Assembly: GCA_036873135.1 (NCBI GenBank)
Contig: JAPTYO010000011.1
Coordinates: 1,844,298-1,908,297, forward strand
Direction: 5' to 3'
Origin: Clarkia xantiana subsp. parviflora
Taxonomy: Eukaryota; Streptophyta; Magnoliopsida; Myrtales; Onagraceae
DNA length: 64,000 bases
Below, piece after piece: positions 1-12,586 of this stretch. The notes below the pieces were generated by a model. That model made no database searches. It worked only from the letters and a program-made list of their open reading frames with translations, and was not told where the DNA came from. Every line of letters begins with the position of its first letter. Position 1 is the stretch's first letter. A program made the position numbers and the translations under genes.

Positions 1-324
1 TGAAAATGCAGAAAATATTCGATTTTTACGACTGAATCATCTTCTTAAAAGAAATTGCCGTGCCACTACTGCCATTGAAGAAAGATCAAGCTCAGCTGTC
101 GTGTTCAGTGGGTTGCCTGCAGAAGAAGGAAGGAGATAATGAAGCCTGCAAGTCAAATGTTGTTTGTTAGAGAGAGAAAGTGACCGAGAGAATTGAATCC
201 GGTTGAGTGGTGAAGAAGAAGAACTTGAGGAGGGAAGAAGAGACAAGGTGTATTAAAAACCTCATTCATGGCTTGTCTGGTTTGTGATAGCTCGAGAAAG
301 GAGAGTAATTACAGAACATGCAAA

Positions 325-365
<41 letters not shown>

Positions 366-1396
366 CAATTAGTGATATTGTGCGTTTCAATGATCGTGTC
401 ATACTAAATTTAATGAACACGAACAAGTACGGTAAGTTTATCGTACTAGGTTTTACAAACACGAACACGGCACGAATATTTTGTGCGTGTCCGTATCGTG
501 CTATCGCGTTGTGTAAGGATATACGGTTGTACATCTCTATATGAGAATGAGATCTTTAATTAAGTAAAAATTAAAATAATAAATTTTATATAAAAAAAAT
601 TTAATATGTTAGTATTCTTAAGTTAATAATATATAGTTTACAAATACTAAAAATTAAACAACTAATTGGAGTTTTTAAAGATAATAAATAAGATTTGTTC
701 AAAAAATATTTAAAAATTAGTCTTACTAGTACAACTTTATCGTGCGTGTCGTGTTATGATACTCAAATACGAACACGACCCATAAGTTATATCGTGTTAA
801 TCATGTTCGTGCTATCGTGTTATCCTTCTACTATATGCTAGCACAAACATGGTTTTTTTCGTGCATGTTCGTGATGATATATCGTGTCGTGTCACAAATT
901 GTCAGCCTATATATATATTATAGTTAATTATTAATTAAATTACACAATATTTACTAGTCAAACAAATTGTTTGCTTAATTTTTTTTTAATATTTATAATC
1001 ATACTTAGTATTCAAATAAATATATATTTAAAGTGTTGTGATCGATTAGACAGACCATTTTTGTTACTAGAGTAATATGTAATAATATTTTTGGCCAACG
1101 GACATGTGATAATTTAGACCAAGGGAAGTTAATGGTTGCACATATTTAATGGGACTTAAATACTATAATCTAATCTTGGATACAGCTTGCCACATGCATT
1201 GATGGTAAAACCAGAACAAGAAGGGGTTGAGCTTGCTTTTGAATAATGTAGAATACATATTATATTGATTGATACTTTTAAATATATATCCATTAATACC
1301 TGTTATTATTCAAATACTAATATGATAGATGGAAATCTTTTAGTTAGTTGGTAGAAGATAATGAAAATTGAAATGCAGTGTTTTTTAATATTATTA
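1..1396. other. AT-rich intergenic DNA with a TA microsatellite
   Basis: No supportable gene is seen. A (TA)n tract lies at about 329-363. From about 380 to 910 the sequence has scattered palindromic pieces around GTGTCGTGTT and AACACGA, and its right side (about 880-905) resembles the right edge of a piece at 32270-32490. It may be a decayed palindromic transposon, but its left end is not visible. On the minus strand at 1-250 there is CT-rich, 5'-leader-like sequence with possible acceptor sites, but no convincing coding frame. Confidence 0.5.
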
Positions 1397-1401
1397 TAAG
1401 G

Positions 1402-1836
1402 TGATGCAGCGTGAGGAGATAGATGGATCAAAGACTCGTTGATTCGAAAGGAAATGCCGAGAATTTGATGGATAGAGGTGCAATAACTTGTTAATTCAGA
1501 AGAATGCCGAGGAATTGACGCAGGGTTTAGGAAAACCTCTATTTTTTTTCATTAATCAATAACTGAATGTAAATGACGGCTAACAAAGTTCAAATAGAAA
1601 AATCTAAAATCCTAACCCTAGGACAAAATCCGAAATTAACAATAAAGCCCCAAACAAAACAAACAAATTATAAAAAGGACCGAAAGAAACATAAAACTGC
1701 AAATTTGACCATCTAGACGAAGGAATTTGGCCAAAAAACGCCAAACCCCATAGTTTACTACAGGTCTTGCTCAGATCGTCGTTTCTGCATGAAAAAGTGT
1801 ACTCGCACGTCCAAATCCGAGACTTCGCCCACATCA
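1402..1836 (+). mobile_element. Solo-LTR-like element, TGATGCAG family, copy 1
   Basis: 435-bp element that starts TGATGCAGCGTGA and ends CCCACATCA. It is flanked by a perfect 5-bp direct repeat TAAGG (1397-1401 and 1837-1841). TG...CA ends plus a 5-bp target duplication are the hallmarks of an LTR left by recombination. It belongs to the subgroup that includes 6323-6698, 24477-24869 and 43004-43412. There is no coding capacity and no internal retrotransposon region. A short internal duplication near 1435-1520 repeats the phrase around GTTRATTC and GCCGAG. Confidence 0.85.
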
Positions 1837-1841
1837 TAAGG

Positions 1842-3195
1842 GCTAAATGAGATTTTGATGTCATGTTTGATCAAAGTTGACTTTTAGTGTCATATTTTTT
1901 TAAGATTTTTTGATATAATACATTTGCATTACATAATTCAAATAAAATTGAAACCCAATACCTCTATTAAAAATGAAGTGTCAAACCATTATACTACTAG
2001 ATTACATAACATAATCTAATATTATACATTAATTTTTTTTTTCCAACAATATTATACATCATCAATTAATAATTTGTTTAACAATTAATAACTCTGACCT
2101 TATTAGAAGCCTGCTTTCCCATTCTATATCGTTTCCCTCTTATTATTTTATTTTCTGATTTCTGTTGGGTTGACTCCCAAGAATCTTTTGCATCGAACAA
2201 CGTGGACATTTAATTTCCACTTTCTGTTGTTATCATACATAACTTGAGATTTGTATATGCATGGAGTCTGCAGAAAATATAAATATATTATATAAAAAAA
2301 ATCCAATATAAATGTTTTATTAAAAAAAAAAAGGTAAAAGGACCAGTGAAAGATCTGTTTTTTTTTTGGGTAGATGAAAGATCTATTCTTCAAATATATA
2401 TGATGAAAGATTTGTAGTGCAAAACTTCATATTAATTTTTTTAATATGTAAGAGCTAATAAATTGATTATTGTAATTAGTTGATATTAATAATGTATTTG
2501 AATATTTTAGATTAGAGATTAGTTAGGAGACAGAGAATTGAATAGTATTTTTTTTATATTGCTCATTATTCTTGCATTTTATTTTCTTGAATTGTTTTAT
2601 TGCTTGGAAATGTGAAAACTTTCTTTGCTCACTGCTTTGATTTAATAGTTAAATATTTTGATTTCACATTCCAAAGTTGCTATTCATCTTCCATTCTCTG
2701 CTCCTCAAAATCTGGTTATTTGGTTTGGTGAGGACTTGGAGAGCCATGAGGAGTCAAGACAATGACAAAACAAATGTGGGTGAAAGTCAAACAAAATAAC
2801 AACTGAACTGGTGAAAAAAAAAAAAAAACTTTTTTTTTTTTTTTCACAAACTACAAGTACATGGCAATCACTGTATTGTGTATGTACATTGTACAGATAG
2901 TACTGCAACTCTTCAAGACACTGATACCTTTCCCAAGTTACATCATCTTTTTAATTTTATCTTCTCTGGTTTTCTTTAAATTTTTAAGAAAAAAACCTTA
3001 TAAATTATTAGGTATATTATAGCATGAACTTTTTTAAGGCAGTGTTAACAACTAGCAAAATAGAAATTGCCTAGTGTTTTTAATTGTACTTTGACACACT
3101 TAGTTTATTTCTCTATTTATTTAAACATAAAGCTCACAAAATAATTTGCCAGATTTTTTTTTATATTTATTATCCTAATTTCATGTCGTAAGTCT
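1842..3195. other. AT-rich intergenic DNA
   Basis: No gene, RNA or complete transposon is recognised. Homopolymer runs occur at about 2322-2331 and 2815-2844 (A then T). The short open frames here are low-complexity. Confidence 0.5.
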
Positions 3196-3204
3196 TAAAT
3201 TTAA

Positions 3205-3719
3205 GGGTTAAGAACTTATAAACTGTCTGAAGTTCACTAATGTTAAAATTTGATGTATGGTGTTAAAATGGAGTGCACCAGGTTCTATTTTTGTTGAAAT
3301 TTGGTGTATCAGTGTGATTACTTTAGAGAAGTCAGTCCCAGTAAACCCGACTATCAAATTCAACCTCCATGCACGCTCTCTTCTCGTCACATTGTTGGGA
3401 CAGTCACCTAAGAAGCTGGCCACATCCGCACAAGTAAATCTCGTTCCGTTATCGTTAGAAATTACTTCACACCGCTCTGTTGGAAACCTTTTCTTTTGGA
3501 TCTTCAAGTTTTGGGGGAAATTTGACGACTTTGTGAAAAGTAAAGAGTAATTTATTATGAGTGGGTTGATGCAAATGATTGAAAGGAAGAGAAAATACAC
3601 GCAGAGACACAAAATTTCAACAAAAATAAAACTTGAGACTTTTCATTTTAACGTTTCAAGCATCAGACACCAAATTTCAACATTGGATAAATTTCAGACA
3701 ATTCATAAGTCCTTAACCC
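3205..3719. mobile_element. Mutator-like fold-back MITE, copy 1
   Basis: 515-bp element with long terminal inverted repeats of about 130 bp. It begins GGGTTAAGAACTTAT and ends with the diverged complement ATAAGTCCTTAACCC. It is flanked by a perfect 9-bp direct repeat TAAATTTAA (3196-3204 and 3720-3728), the target duplication size of Mutator-type transposons. There is no transposase. The two antisense open frames (97 and 134 residues) run through the inverted repeats and are not credible genes. Related truncated pieces lie at 12247-12406 and 46590-46938. Confidence 0.85.
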
Positions 3720-4015
3720 TAAATTTAATAAAGTCTTCCCAAAAGTGGTATAAATCAAACTTAATTTATCACTACAAATTGAATCTCACTATATACCAGT
3801 TTATTTCTACAAGATAAATCAACAAAAATGGTCATTTTGTCTTTGAAACTACTAGAAAGGTAGAGCTTGCAATAATAGCATTGGATTCAAATTTGCTTTG
3901 TTCATTGCCTTTCTTCCACTGTGTACTTTCTTCCTCTTCTTTCCAAAAAGTGTTCTTCTTGGCCATACACCAATACAATCTCCTTTAACTTTGCTCACTG
4001 AAAAGGCTCTATAAC

Positions 4016-4564
4016 TAGGGGTGGAATCGAACCGGTCGGTCCGGTTTTTTTTGCTTGTTTCAGTCAGGTACCAATATTTTTGGTCTGTTTTTGTTTTCTT
4101 TAAAAAAAATCCGACCAAAAAACCATATGAGGGAAAATAAACCGTCCATTGATAGTACAGTTTTTTGGTTCGATTTTCGGTTTAAACCGAAAATTCAAAA
4201 TTAGCAGTTACCATTTAAAATTCTCGTCATTCTCATGGACTATATCAAATCAAAACGATAAATAACGTCCATTAATATAATTAAATAAGTTATAAAATAA
4301 AAGTAGAATAATCAAATATTCATAAGTGCCTCTTTTATAATTCATATTAACCTAAAATAATATAAAGTATGTATTAATTAAGAAAACGGTCGGTTCGGTA
4401 CCACTGTCATCAAAGCTCAAATTCCGACCCGGACCGAAAAACCTAACTAGAGTTAAAAAAAAAATCCAACCATAAACCAAATTGAATATTTCAGATTTGA
4501 TTTTTTCAGTCTGATCCAGTTATCACCAATTTTTCGGATCAACCGGATTTTGATTTCACTCCTA
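4016..4564. mobile_element. hAT-type MITE, copy 1
   Basis: 549-bp non-autonomous element that begins TAGGGGTGGAATCGAACCGG and ends GATTTCACTCCTA. It is flanked by an 8-bp direct repeat with one mismatch: TCTATAAC at 4008-4015 and TCTATAAA at 4565-4572. The interior is AT-rich with repeated CCGGTT/AACCGG-like blocks near both ends. The TAGGGGTG terminus and 8-bp duplication match hAT elements. A sister copy with a perfect duplication is at 25379-25907. Confidence 0.8.
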
Positions 4565-4572
4565 TCTATAAA

Positions 4573-6317
4573 CTTAGTTAATACCTACAAATATTACCTT
4601 CATGCATTAAATATCCACTTTTTATTACCTCTAGCTAGAGTATTCAATAACAAGTAAATAGTCTGTTTCTCTTATCCTTTTCTAGGTTAACTGTTCTCAA
4701 GGCATGCATATCAATGATATGTTTTCAAACATGCAACTTTTAAAAAGTAGAGAAAGAAGTTGTGATTGTGTTTCTTGACCATAGCAGAAGCAGTGGACAT
4801 TTTGAAGAACTTTAACATTTCTTTTTGACTTTCTTTCCAATTAATTTAGTTTATTTGCTTACTTTGTATGCTTCCTAAAGTGTAGTCAATGATGCAACAA
4901 AACACCCACATAGAAGAAAGAAAAGCAAGCTCTTCTTCACTATTTTTATCCTTCTATTTGTGATATATTTGTCCTTTTTTGCATTATATACATTCATATT
5001 TATCTTTCTCTCACACAACCTAACTCTTAAAATCCATAAATGAAAATATTACTGAAAATAAAATGCATAATAAATAGTTGATCAAGGTTAAAACAATGTT
5101 AGTAAGGAGAGTAAGTTATTCATATTTTTTTCTTTTTATCGAATGAACTGTTATATCATACAAAAAATAATTATTTTCAGCAAACTTTTATCATAATAGA
5201 CTCTCCAACTTTTAGAGATACCGTTTACTTTTTATTTTTTTATCAGATTTATCTCATATTTTTTTAACTATGCATTTTATATATATTTTATAATTTATTT
5301 TTCCAATATGCATTTTATAAGATCCAAATACTAATAGCCACTGATATTATAAAAAAATTAAGGAAGTTTTATTTTTTTAGTATCAATTGTATCAAACCGT
5401 AATCTTTTCAAATCTCAACTTTTTTTTTTTTCAAAATTGTTTTTCGATACCTCATCTATATGAAGTGTGATTTATGAGTCACTCATAACTTGATTTACCT
5501 ACTTAGTCATGGTTCGCTTTGACCCAATCTTGTACCAAACATGGTTAGTTGTGGGTTGACCATGTTTAGTACGAGTCTGAGTCAGAGCGAGCCCCATACC
5601 TTAACCAATTAAATCAAAACTTGTCCTAAACTAAGTGAGAGGTGATCAAATGTAACTAAGTTCAAGTCGAGACATGTCCACTAACTAAGTGAACTGAGTC
5701 ATATTGTTGTCATACTTGGGATATATAAGATACATACCAAATAAAAAAAAATATGCCAAAAATGTAATTTTCCAAAAAATGAAAAGAGATTTCCATTAAA
5801 GTGATTTTTCCTTTTTCATCTCTTGTCTTAATCTAAGGTAGGTCCTTAATTACGCGGCCATTTCTTTACCTTTTTCATGTAAATGATTGATGTAATTATT
5901 ATCATTATATTTTTCGTACATGCATCGTTCTCTATTAATTATTTAATTATAGGTTAATGCTCTCTTTGTTAATGGGGTTCCCTTAATTACGGATCTAAAA
6001 ATCAGTAAAATGTACAAAACTCCATGTATTATTAATTAGTCAACTTATTAGCTGCTCCCGAGAAATTATTTGGAATTTGGCTCCCTATAACGTTGTCAAT
6101 GGTGTGAAATTAAGACTATAAATCTCTTATTTTTATGTCAAAATTCCAATTCAGATCACGAGAGATCGTTGATGCATGGCGCATAATTTTATTAATAATA
6201 AATTGTTTCCGGAGAAAAAGTCAGTTGACTTATGATGATTCGCGCTAAGCACGTAATTTATAAACCGAATCAAATAGTATATATGTTGAATTAATTATGT
6301 AGAGGATCTGATGTAAA
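4573..6317. other. AT-rich intergenic DNA
   Basis: No gene is recognised. A weak imperfect palindrome lies near 5500-5600 (TTGTACCAAACATGGTTAG against CATGTTTAGTACGAG). The rest is low-complexity AT-rich spacer. Confidence 0.5.
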
Positions 6318-6322
6318 GTTTC

Positions 6323-6698
6323 TGATGCAGTGTGATGAGTAGATAGAAGACACAAAAACTCGTTAATTTAAAAAAATATCGGGAATTCGATGCGTGATTG
6401 AGGAAAACTTCGTTTTTTCATAAATTAATAGTACTCAACGACAAAGACGGCTAAACCGAGTTTAAATAATGAAAGTAAAATCCTAAAACAAATCTGAAAT
6501 TAGCAAATAGGTTCTAACAAAACTGACAAATTGCAAAAATGACCTAAAAACATAAAACTGTAATTTTGACCCTATAGATGAATGAATTTGGCCTAAAAAC
6601 ATCGTACTACACGACTTAACAGTGGGTATTACTCAGACGGCCGTTTCAGTATAAAAAACTGTATTCGGACGTCAAAATTTGACACTTCGCCCATATTA
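6323..6698 (+). mobile_element. Solo-LTR-like element, TGATGCAG family, copy 2
   Basis: 376-bp element that begins TGATGCAGTGTGATGAG and ends CGCCCATATTA. It aligns along its length with copy 1 (shared phrases near AATTCGATGC, GAATTTGGCC and GACACTTCGCCCA). The flanking 5-mers are GTTTC (6318-6322) and GTGTC (6699-6703), a decayed target duplication. The mutated CA terminus also indicates an older insertion. Confidence 0.7.
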
Positions 6699-9349
6699 GT
6701 GTCCATTTTAAGTTTGAATTTATGAGAGTTTATTAAATTGTGAATTATGTCATTCTAACAATAGCACTAGATGTCAAACTCTATGATATGCTCAAATTTG
6801 ATAGTGAAAGTTTTCAGCATACTCTTTAGCACAATGAAAAAAAATATACATTTTCTGTTTAGGAGTCAATCATAGCTCGGTTATTGCAATTTTTTTCTTG
6901 CAAATATGCTCACTACCTCACTTACAAACAACTATATTAATTTATTCTAGTGACATCAATAGTAATGATATATCTTTATCCCCTAAAATCATGAAACCAC
7001 TAAACTCCTAACATATATAATATAGTGACAATTATGATTTCAACAACTCTTTGAAGTTCCTATAGGGTTCATTAATTGTCACACATGTTCCTGCCGTTTT
7101 ATAACTTATGGGTTTGTTTGTTAGCAGAGTTAAATAAAAGAGACGTTTGATAACCAAATTGCTACCTGAATTTTGACCTATTTAAAAATTGCTCAAAATT
7201 TACAAGTTCGGATAGCTAATTTAAAAAAATAATTTAAAACTCAGATAATAATTATAATTTGGTCAAAATTCGTGTAGCAGTTTGATTATTAACCTAAAAA
7301 GAACATCAAAGAAAAATAGTTTAATTATTTGTTTTTAGGGTGATGCTAGAGCCTGTGAAAAAAACTGTGAAAAATCCATAGAAAACACATTTAGGTCCAC
7401 ATGGCAATGCATAATAACATTCTCTTTCCATTTTATGAACAATCATCACTTGACATGTGTTACTTGATAACTTTCTATGGATTTTTCACAAAAAATTTCA
7501 CACTTTAAATATTTATCCTTGTTTTTAAATTAGGGTTTCTTGTTTTGCTCAAGCGCCAGATCCGAGGATTCAAAGGGGTAGACGACGACGTACGAAAGAT
7601 AACAACGCCTCCCTTAGCTAGCTAGTCTTTCTACACCTAATTACTTTTGGATTTTTTTGGAAAAAAAAAAAAAGAAAACTTTTGGATTTTCCTTTTTAAA
7701 AAATATTATAATTTGTTTATAGATTCTTAGCTAGGTCAGAGAATTAGAAATTTCTATTCTCCTACGTCACCATTTAAAATCCCGGAGCCAGAAATTTTGT
7801 TGAGGAGCAAAATTTGAATTATTAGAGCTAAATAAATAATATATAAAACTTCTACAAGATAAATGTATAATTTTAAAGGGTTAATTTGATTAAGAAAATC
7901 AAATTTTAAGGAGGTATAAGATTTTTCCCAAGTAACAATAAAAATTAAAGGATATTTTTTTAATTGTTTCAGTTGGCGCTTCGATTTGTGTATTTATGTG
8001 TACATGATTCCAGGATAGGTTTAGGATGACCCGCCGTGTGTTGAATGTTGCTCGGAATATATTCTCTATTTTTCAATCGCACAATCGGCTCATCTCCGAC
8101 CACATATTATGAGTCGGATTTAAAATTTGTCCACTCGTGTAAATATCACAATTTAAAAAATCGTAACGAACTATTTCTAAAAGAATTTTAATATTTTCTT
8201 GATAAATATTTTCAGTTCCCTTATAAAAAGTCACATCAGAAACAATTAGATTTCTAATAATGAAAAATATTTTTAGAACTTAAATCTAGCTAAAGAGCAA
8301 TTAGAGAGGTTTTTTAAAGATGGTTTCTAGATGAAGCTATCCCAAGGTTTGTATAATATTAGAATATACTCTATATTAGTGCTTAAAGGGTATATAAATT
8401 AACATATCTATAATAGAGCCACTTAAAAATTAATTCGGACACAATTTTGCAATAGAGTGGTTAATTATGTCATTTTTAGGTTTTAATTTTTATATTTTTG
8501 GCATTTTTTTTAATATTTCAATTATTTTTTTCCGCAGGTCCTAAGATTCATTAGCAAGATCTAAAATACTAGTTATAAATATTTTTCTATCCTTTAAGTT
8601 TTAACGAATTTTAAATCTCAAAATTTTTAATTAATAGATGAAGTGATGAATCAGTGCTACACTATATTATATGGTTAGATTATATCTATATCATTATTAT
8701 ATTATATAAATACTTTTTAATGTAATCCAAAGATTCTTTTTGTACAAATTTCTTAAATCAAGAGAGAATAACAAATGGAGTGGTTTAATGAGCATGTGTA
8801 GAACCTGCTAATGTCAAAGAAACAAGTAAGCAATTTCTAATACTTAACCTAATATACCCTATTTTTCTTTGTAAAGTTGTCAAAGGTTTTAGGTTTGTTA
8901 ATAACACAAAAACTTGATTTGGTCATTTTTCTGTGACCATACAGTATAAGTAATATACATTTTTTTTCTTTTACATAACAGTTCATTAGCAGCTTACTAA
9001 AGGAGTTTCTAGAGTATGAATATATAGTTTTCTAGCTAAACTTTATTCTCTTTGAACAATTTACTAGTTAGATTAAACGGCCTTTTAGTGCCATATGTTT
9101 GACTAATGTTGGATTTTGGTGACATATATTTTTTTTTGTAGACTTTTGGTGTTATACGTATGCATTTTGTAGACTTTTAAAGCATCTGTTAATCAACCGT
9201 CAAGTTTGACCGTTAAATACTTTTATTTTTGGTCAATTTCAGTTCTTTAATTTATACACCTAACTTTTGATTTTTGAAGTTTAGTCCCTAAAAAACTCAA
9301 CTTGACCCTAATATCCAATTGACCTAGACATGATGCGACTCATAGCTGG
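6699..9349. other. Intergenic DNA with a small hairpin MITE
   Basis: A fold-back of about 150 bp lies at 7350-7495. Its left arm, from GTGAAAAAAACTGTGAAAAA, is complemented by a right arm ending TTTTTCACAAAAAATTTCAC. From about 9060 the sequence resembles half of the fold-back family seen at 29488 and 39644 (phrase CCTTTTAGTGCCATATGTTTG). Its partner arm may be the GGGACTAAATTGCAT piece at 9838-9852, beyond the solo LTR at 9355-9786. No gene is seen. Confidence 0.5.
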
Positions 9350-9354
9350 GTCAG

Positions 9355-9786
9355 TGATGCAGCGTGATGGTGGGATAGGAGCGCAGAAATTCGTTGATTC
9401 TATGAATACCCGAAATCAAACGCATGATTGAGAAAAAAAATCTCGATTTTATGATTTATCAATAACTGAATGTAAAATTCGGCCAACAATGTCTTCAATA
9501 TAAAAAAAACCCTAATCTATGAAATAACGGAAAATAACGAACAAGTCCCGAATAAATTGAAAACTATATATAAAAAATCCGAAATAACATAAAAACGCGA
9601 TTTTGAGGTCTCAGATGATGGAATCTGGCAAAAAAACAGCGTATTTCACGGGATAGCCGTGATTTTGAACCGAAACGCCGTTTCCATCCGAAAAACACTA
9701 TTCACGCGCCAAAATCCGAACGTTCGCCAGAAAAACACTATTCACGACAAAAAAATCTTCAAAACTACTCGGTTCCGCCTGCATCA
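9355..9786 (+). mobile_element. Solo-LTR-like element, TGATGCAG family, copy 3
   Basis: 432-bp element with perfect 8-bp inverted termini TGATGCAG...CTGCATCA and a perfect 5-bp target duplication GTCAG (9350-9354 and 9787-9791). It is the best-preserved member of the second subgroup, with 26397-26811 and 50512-50929. It sits inside an older palindromic sequence: GACTCATAGCTGGGTCAG is on its left and its loose complement is on its right. Confidence 0.9.
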
Positions 9787-10090
9787 GTCAGACCACGGCT
9801 CGACCCAATTGAACTTTTGAATTCAATTGAATTTTTTAGGGACTAAATTGCATACCCCAAAGTTTACTCTTTAGGTAATGATAATAATGAAAGAAATAGA
9901 GTTGACATTTGCTGACAACATAAAGAAATTCAACCACTTTACAAAAATTGTCCCTGCACAACCACATGGTGTTCATTCATTCCTTCCACATGACTCCTCA
10001 CTCAAACACTTATTTCTTTATTTCGTACTTTTTTTGGATGTTACTAAAGATATAACACCCGACCACTAACGACATTGTATATATAAACAC

Positions 10091-10912
10091 TACTACAAGA
10101 AAATTGGTATTTTGTGACGGTTTTTTTAAGGAATCAATCTCTTACAAACTATTATATTTTTCAACAGATTTATTATGTTTTTAAAGAAATTCTTTACAAA
10201 ACAAAAAAATTTGTAAGAGATTTTTCATAAAAGTTTCAAGTTTTTTTGTTAAGAGTAATTCTCTTAGAAATTTTTTGAATGTTGTATTTGGAAGAGACAC
10301 TACAAGGATTTCTGGTTTTAGTGGCGGCTCAAAGTCGCCACTAAAGGCCCTTTTGCCGCCACTAATAATTAGTGGCGGCATAACTTTTGTCAGATAAAAC
10401 CCCGTTGCTAAAGCCTTTAGTGGCATACTAAATGCCGCCACTAAAGGTACCTCCGTAGTAGCAATAAAAGTCGACACTGTATAGCGGACGCTTTTCGACA
10501 TAATATATAATATATTGTGTCGAACAGGGTCGCCACTAATAATAGGTATTTTGTGTCGAACAAGTTCGTCACAAAATATATACTGTTGTGGAGAATATCT
10601 TCGCCACTATAGATTCTGATAAGTGGCAATCTTGTTTGACACAAAAACTGTTTATTTGTGTTGAAAATTTTGTTACTAAAAGGATGATTATACGACAAAT
10701 AATTTCGCTGCTATTTGTTACATTATGTAGCGACATTGTCGTCACAATAACCATTGGAGTGTGACAAGTTCTCGCTGCTATTTGTTGCATTATGTAGCGA
10801 CTTTTTTTTGTCACAATAGCGCTTGTAGTGAGATTTTATTCGTTTCCTTACCATGAAGGTTATATGTATTTTATAAATAAATTCGTCACAAACAACTAGA
10901 TTTCTTGTAGTG
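10091..10912. mobile_element. CACTA-type non-autonomous element (outer), interrupted
   Basis: The left end reads TACTACAAGAAAATTGG and the right end TCTAGTTGTTTGTGACG when read inward from CACTACAAGAAA. This matches the En/Spm-type 13-bp terminus CACTACAAGAAAA with the first base changed on the left. Subterminal GTGACG and TCGTCAC motifs are complementary. A second, younger element occupies 10298-10830. A related small element is at 39345-39626. A clean 3-bp target duplication is not visible for this outer copy. Confidence 0.65.
10298..10830. mobile_element. CACTA-type MITE nested in another CACTA-type element
   Basis: 533-bp element that begins CACTACAAGGATTTCTGG and ends GCGCTTGTAGTG. It is flanked by the 3-bp direct repeat AGA (10295-10297 and 10831-10833), the target duplication length of CACTA elements. 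The interior is a long series of imperfect palindromes around TTTAGTGGCGGC and GCCGCCACTAAA. The minus-strand open frames here are by-products of these repeats. Confidence 0.75.
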
Positions 10913-12246
10913 TAATATTATGGTCGAAATTGTGTTGTGCATGCATGGCTTGGTTCAAATCCATGCACTTTAAGACCAAAAAAAAAAAAAAAAAAAAAAA
11001 ATCCATGCACTTAATTTGGGTGACTAGATGTAGCTATAAGCCAAAGAGGGTGGGTGCCCTTAAATTGGAGGACATGTTTAAAAGTTGAATATTTCTCACC
11101 AATGTGGTGAAAAAAGGACTTCATCTATAGGTGGCTAGTTGCCTTCTTATGAGGTACCTGCCCTATTGCCAAGCAGTTGACTTCCCTGATTTAACAAATA
11201 TTCCATTTTTTTGGTCCCTGTTTCATTTAAAAGTAGAACTCTGGAGAAAGATAAAGATTTTTTTTTTTTTTTTTTTTTTTTTTGTAATCTAAGCTTTTTT
11301 TTTTTACAGGTGTTCTAAGGGGCACACTAGATATACGGCAACACTCGTAATATATTTGTTAAGAAGTTCCAATTTTAGCAACTAGTTAGTTAATTTTGAA
11401 CTTGTTCGGAAATGGGTTCAGATCGGCCGGTTTAATTTCTAGGTTTAAATTTCGTTTTTTTCAGCACATGTTAGCTACTTTGTAGATTAGTTGAGGTAGT
11501 GTGCTTAATCTTATGGGTTTTTGTTGTTGTAATTTTCTTTAAATTCGTTGTAATCCTTTCGTTAATTCAATTCAGTCGATTACATTTATTTTCTTGCTTT
11601 GCAAATTTGACTGCTTGCTGCAGATTTTTTTTTGTAGAATCTGAGTATTTGAGGAATCTTTTTGATCATAACAACTTACAATACTTACTCCGTATTTTAG
11701 AATAATTGTCGCTCTTATCGGGTCAACTCGTAAAAAGTAAATAACCTCTAGAAAATTCATTGATAATTAACTCGGTGAGTTCATGATGAGCTTCGTAATA
11801 TATCACTTGAAATCAAACTTAAAATGAGCCTCGATTATTGGTGATGTTGATATTTGGTATTTAAACTAGTTTTTTTGTTACCTGCGAATCACGTGAGCAT
11901 TTTCTATCCAGTTTAATGCCGACATTGGACAAAAAAACTATTAAACAACGATTTGTATATCTGGGAAATATCAATATCAGCAAAAAATAGTTGAGAGACC
12001 AAACAGCAACATGATCAATAGTTGAAGCTTCTTTTATTTATTTAACTCGTTTATTTAACAAAACATATAAGAAAATGTTTAGATTTGTAGTTAAGTTTAA
12101 AGCCCCTCCCCCGGTAGGATGACTTGATTTATTCATGAAAATCGCAATTATCAATTGATTCAATCAAGCTTGTAGAATATTTATTCTATTTAAATGTCTT
12201 CTGGTACAACATATTTGACCAAAAAAGACTTTTCTAGATATTCATG
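10913..12246. other. Intergenic DNA
   Basis: No gene is recognised. A poly-A tract lies at about 10979-11000 and poly-T tracts at about 11260-11283 and 11296-11305. Confidence 0.5.
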
Positions 12247-12406
12247 TTTTGAGGGAATTTAGTGATTTGTGAAAAATAAAGAGTGGTGGATTATAAGTTG
12301 GTGAGTGGTTAATAAAAATGATTGAAGGGATAAGAAAATACGCGCAGAGACACCAAATTTTAATACTGGGTAAACTTTTAAGACAGTTTATAGGTTCTCA
12401 ACCCTA
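12247..12406. repeat. Truncated Mutator-like fold-back fragment
   Basis: About 160 bp similar to the right half of the element at 3205-3719. Shared phrases include TTTGTGAAAA.TAAAGAGT, AAATGATTGAA and ACGCAGAGACAC, followed by the terminal TAGGTTCTCAACCCT. The matching left arm is absent, so this is a truncated copy. Confidence 0.6.
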
Positions 12407-12586
12407 TAAACAATTTCTGGTTACTAATAATATAGCAGATGTTTAGTTAACGTATAATTTAAATCTACTAATTTTTCTTTTCTTGACCCAATAAAGACTA
12501 TAAACATAACATCATTCCTATTAACTGATGATCTGAAAATAAAAAAATACAACAATTTTGAATCAGAAGGATCAAATTCAAAACCT

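Noticed and set aside
37..246. 69-residue minus-strand frame rich in Ser and Leu
   Set aside because: It looks like a CT-rich leader; possible acceptor sites are present but no continuing coding frame is found before the window edge.
262..544. Mirrored open frames on both strands
   Set aside because: They run through a TA microsatellite and a palindromic repeat.
1402..1836. Reading the TGATGCAG elements as cut-and-paste MITEs
   Set aside because: The TG...CA ends with 5-bp duplications and very short inverted termini fit an LTR better, though this is not proven.
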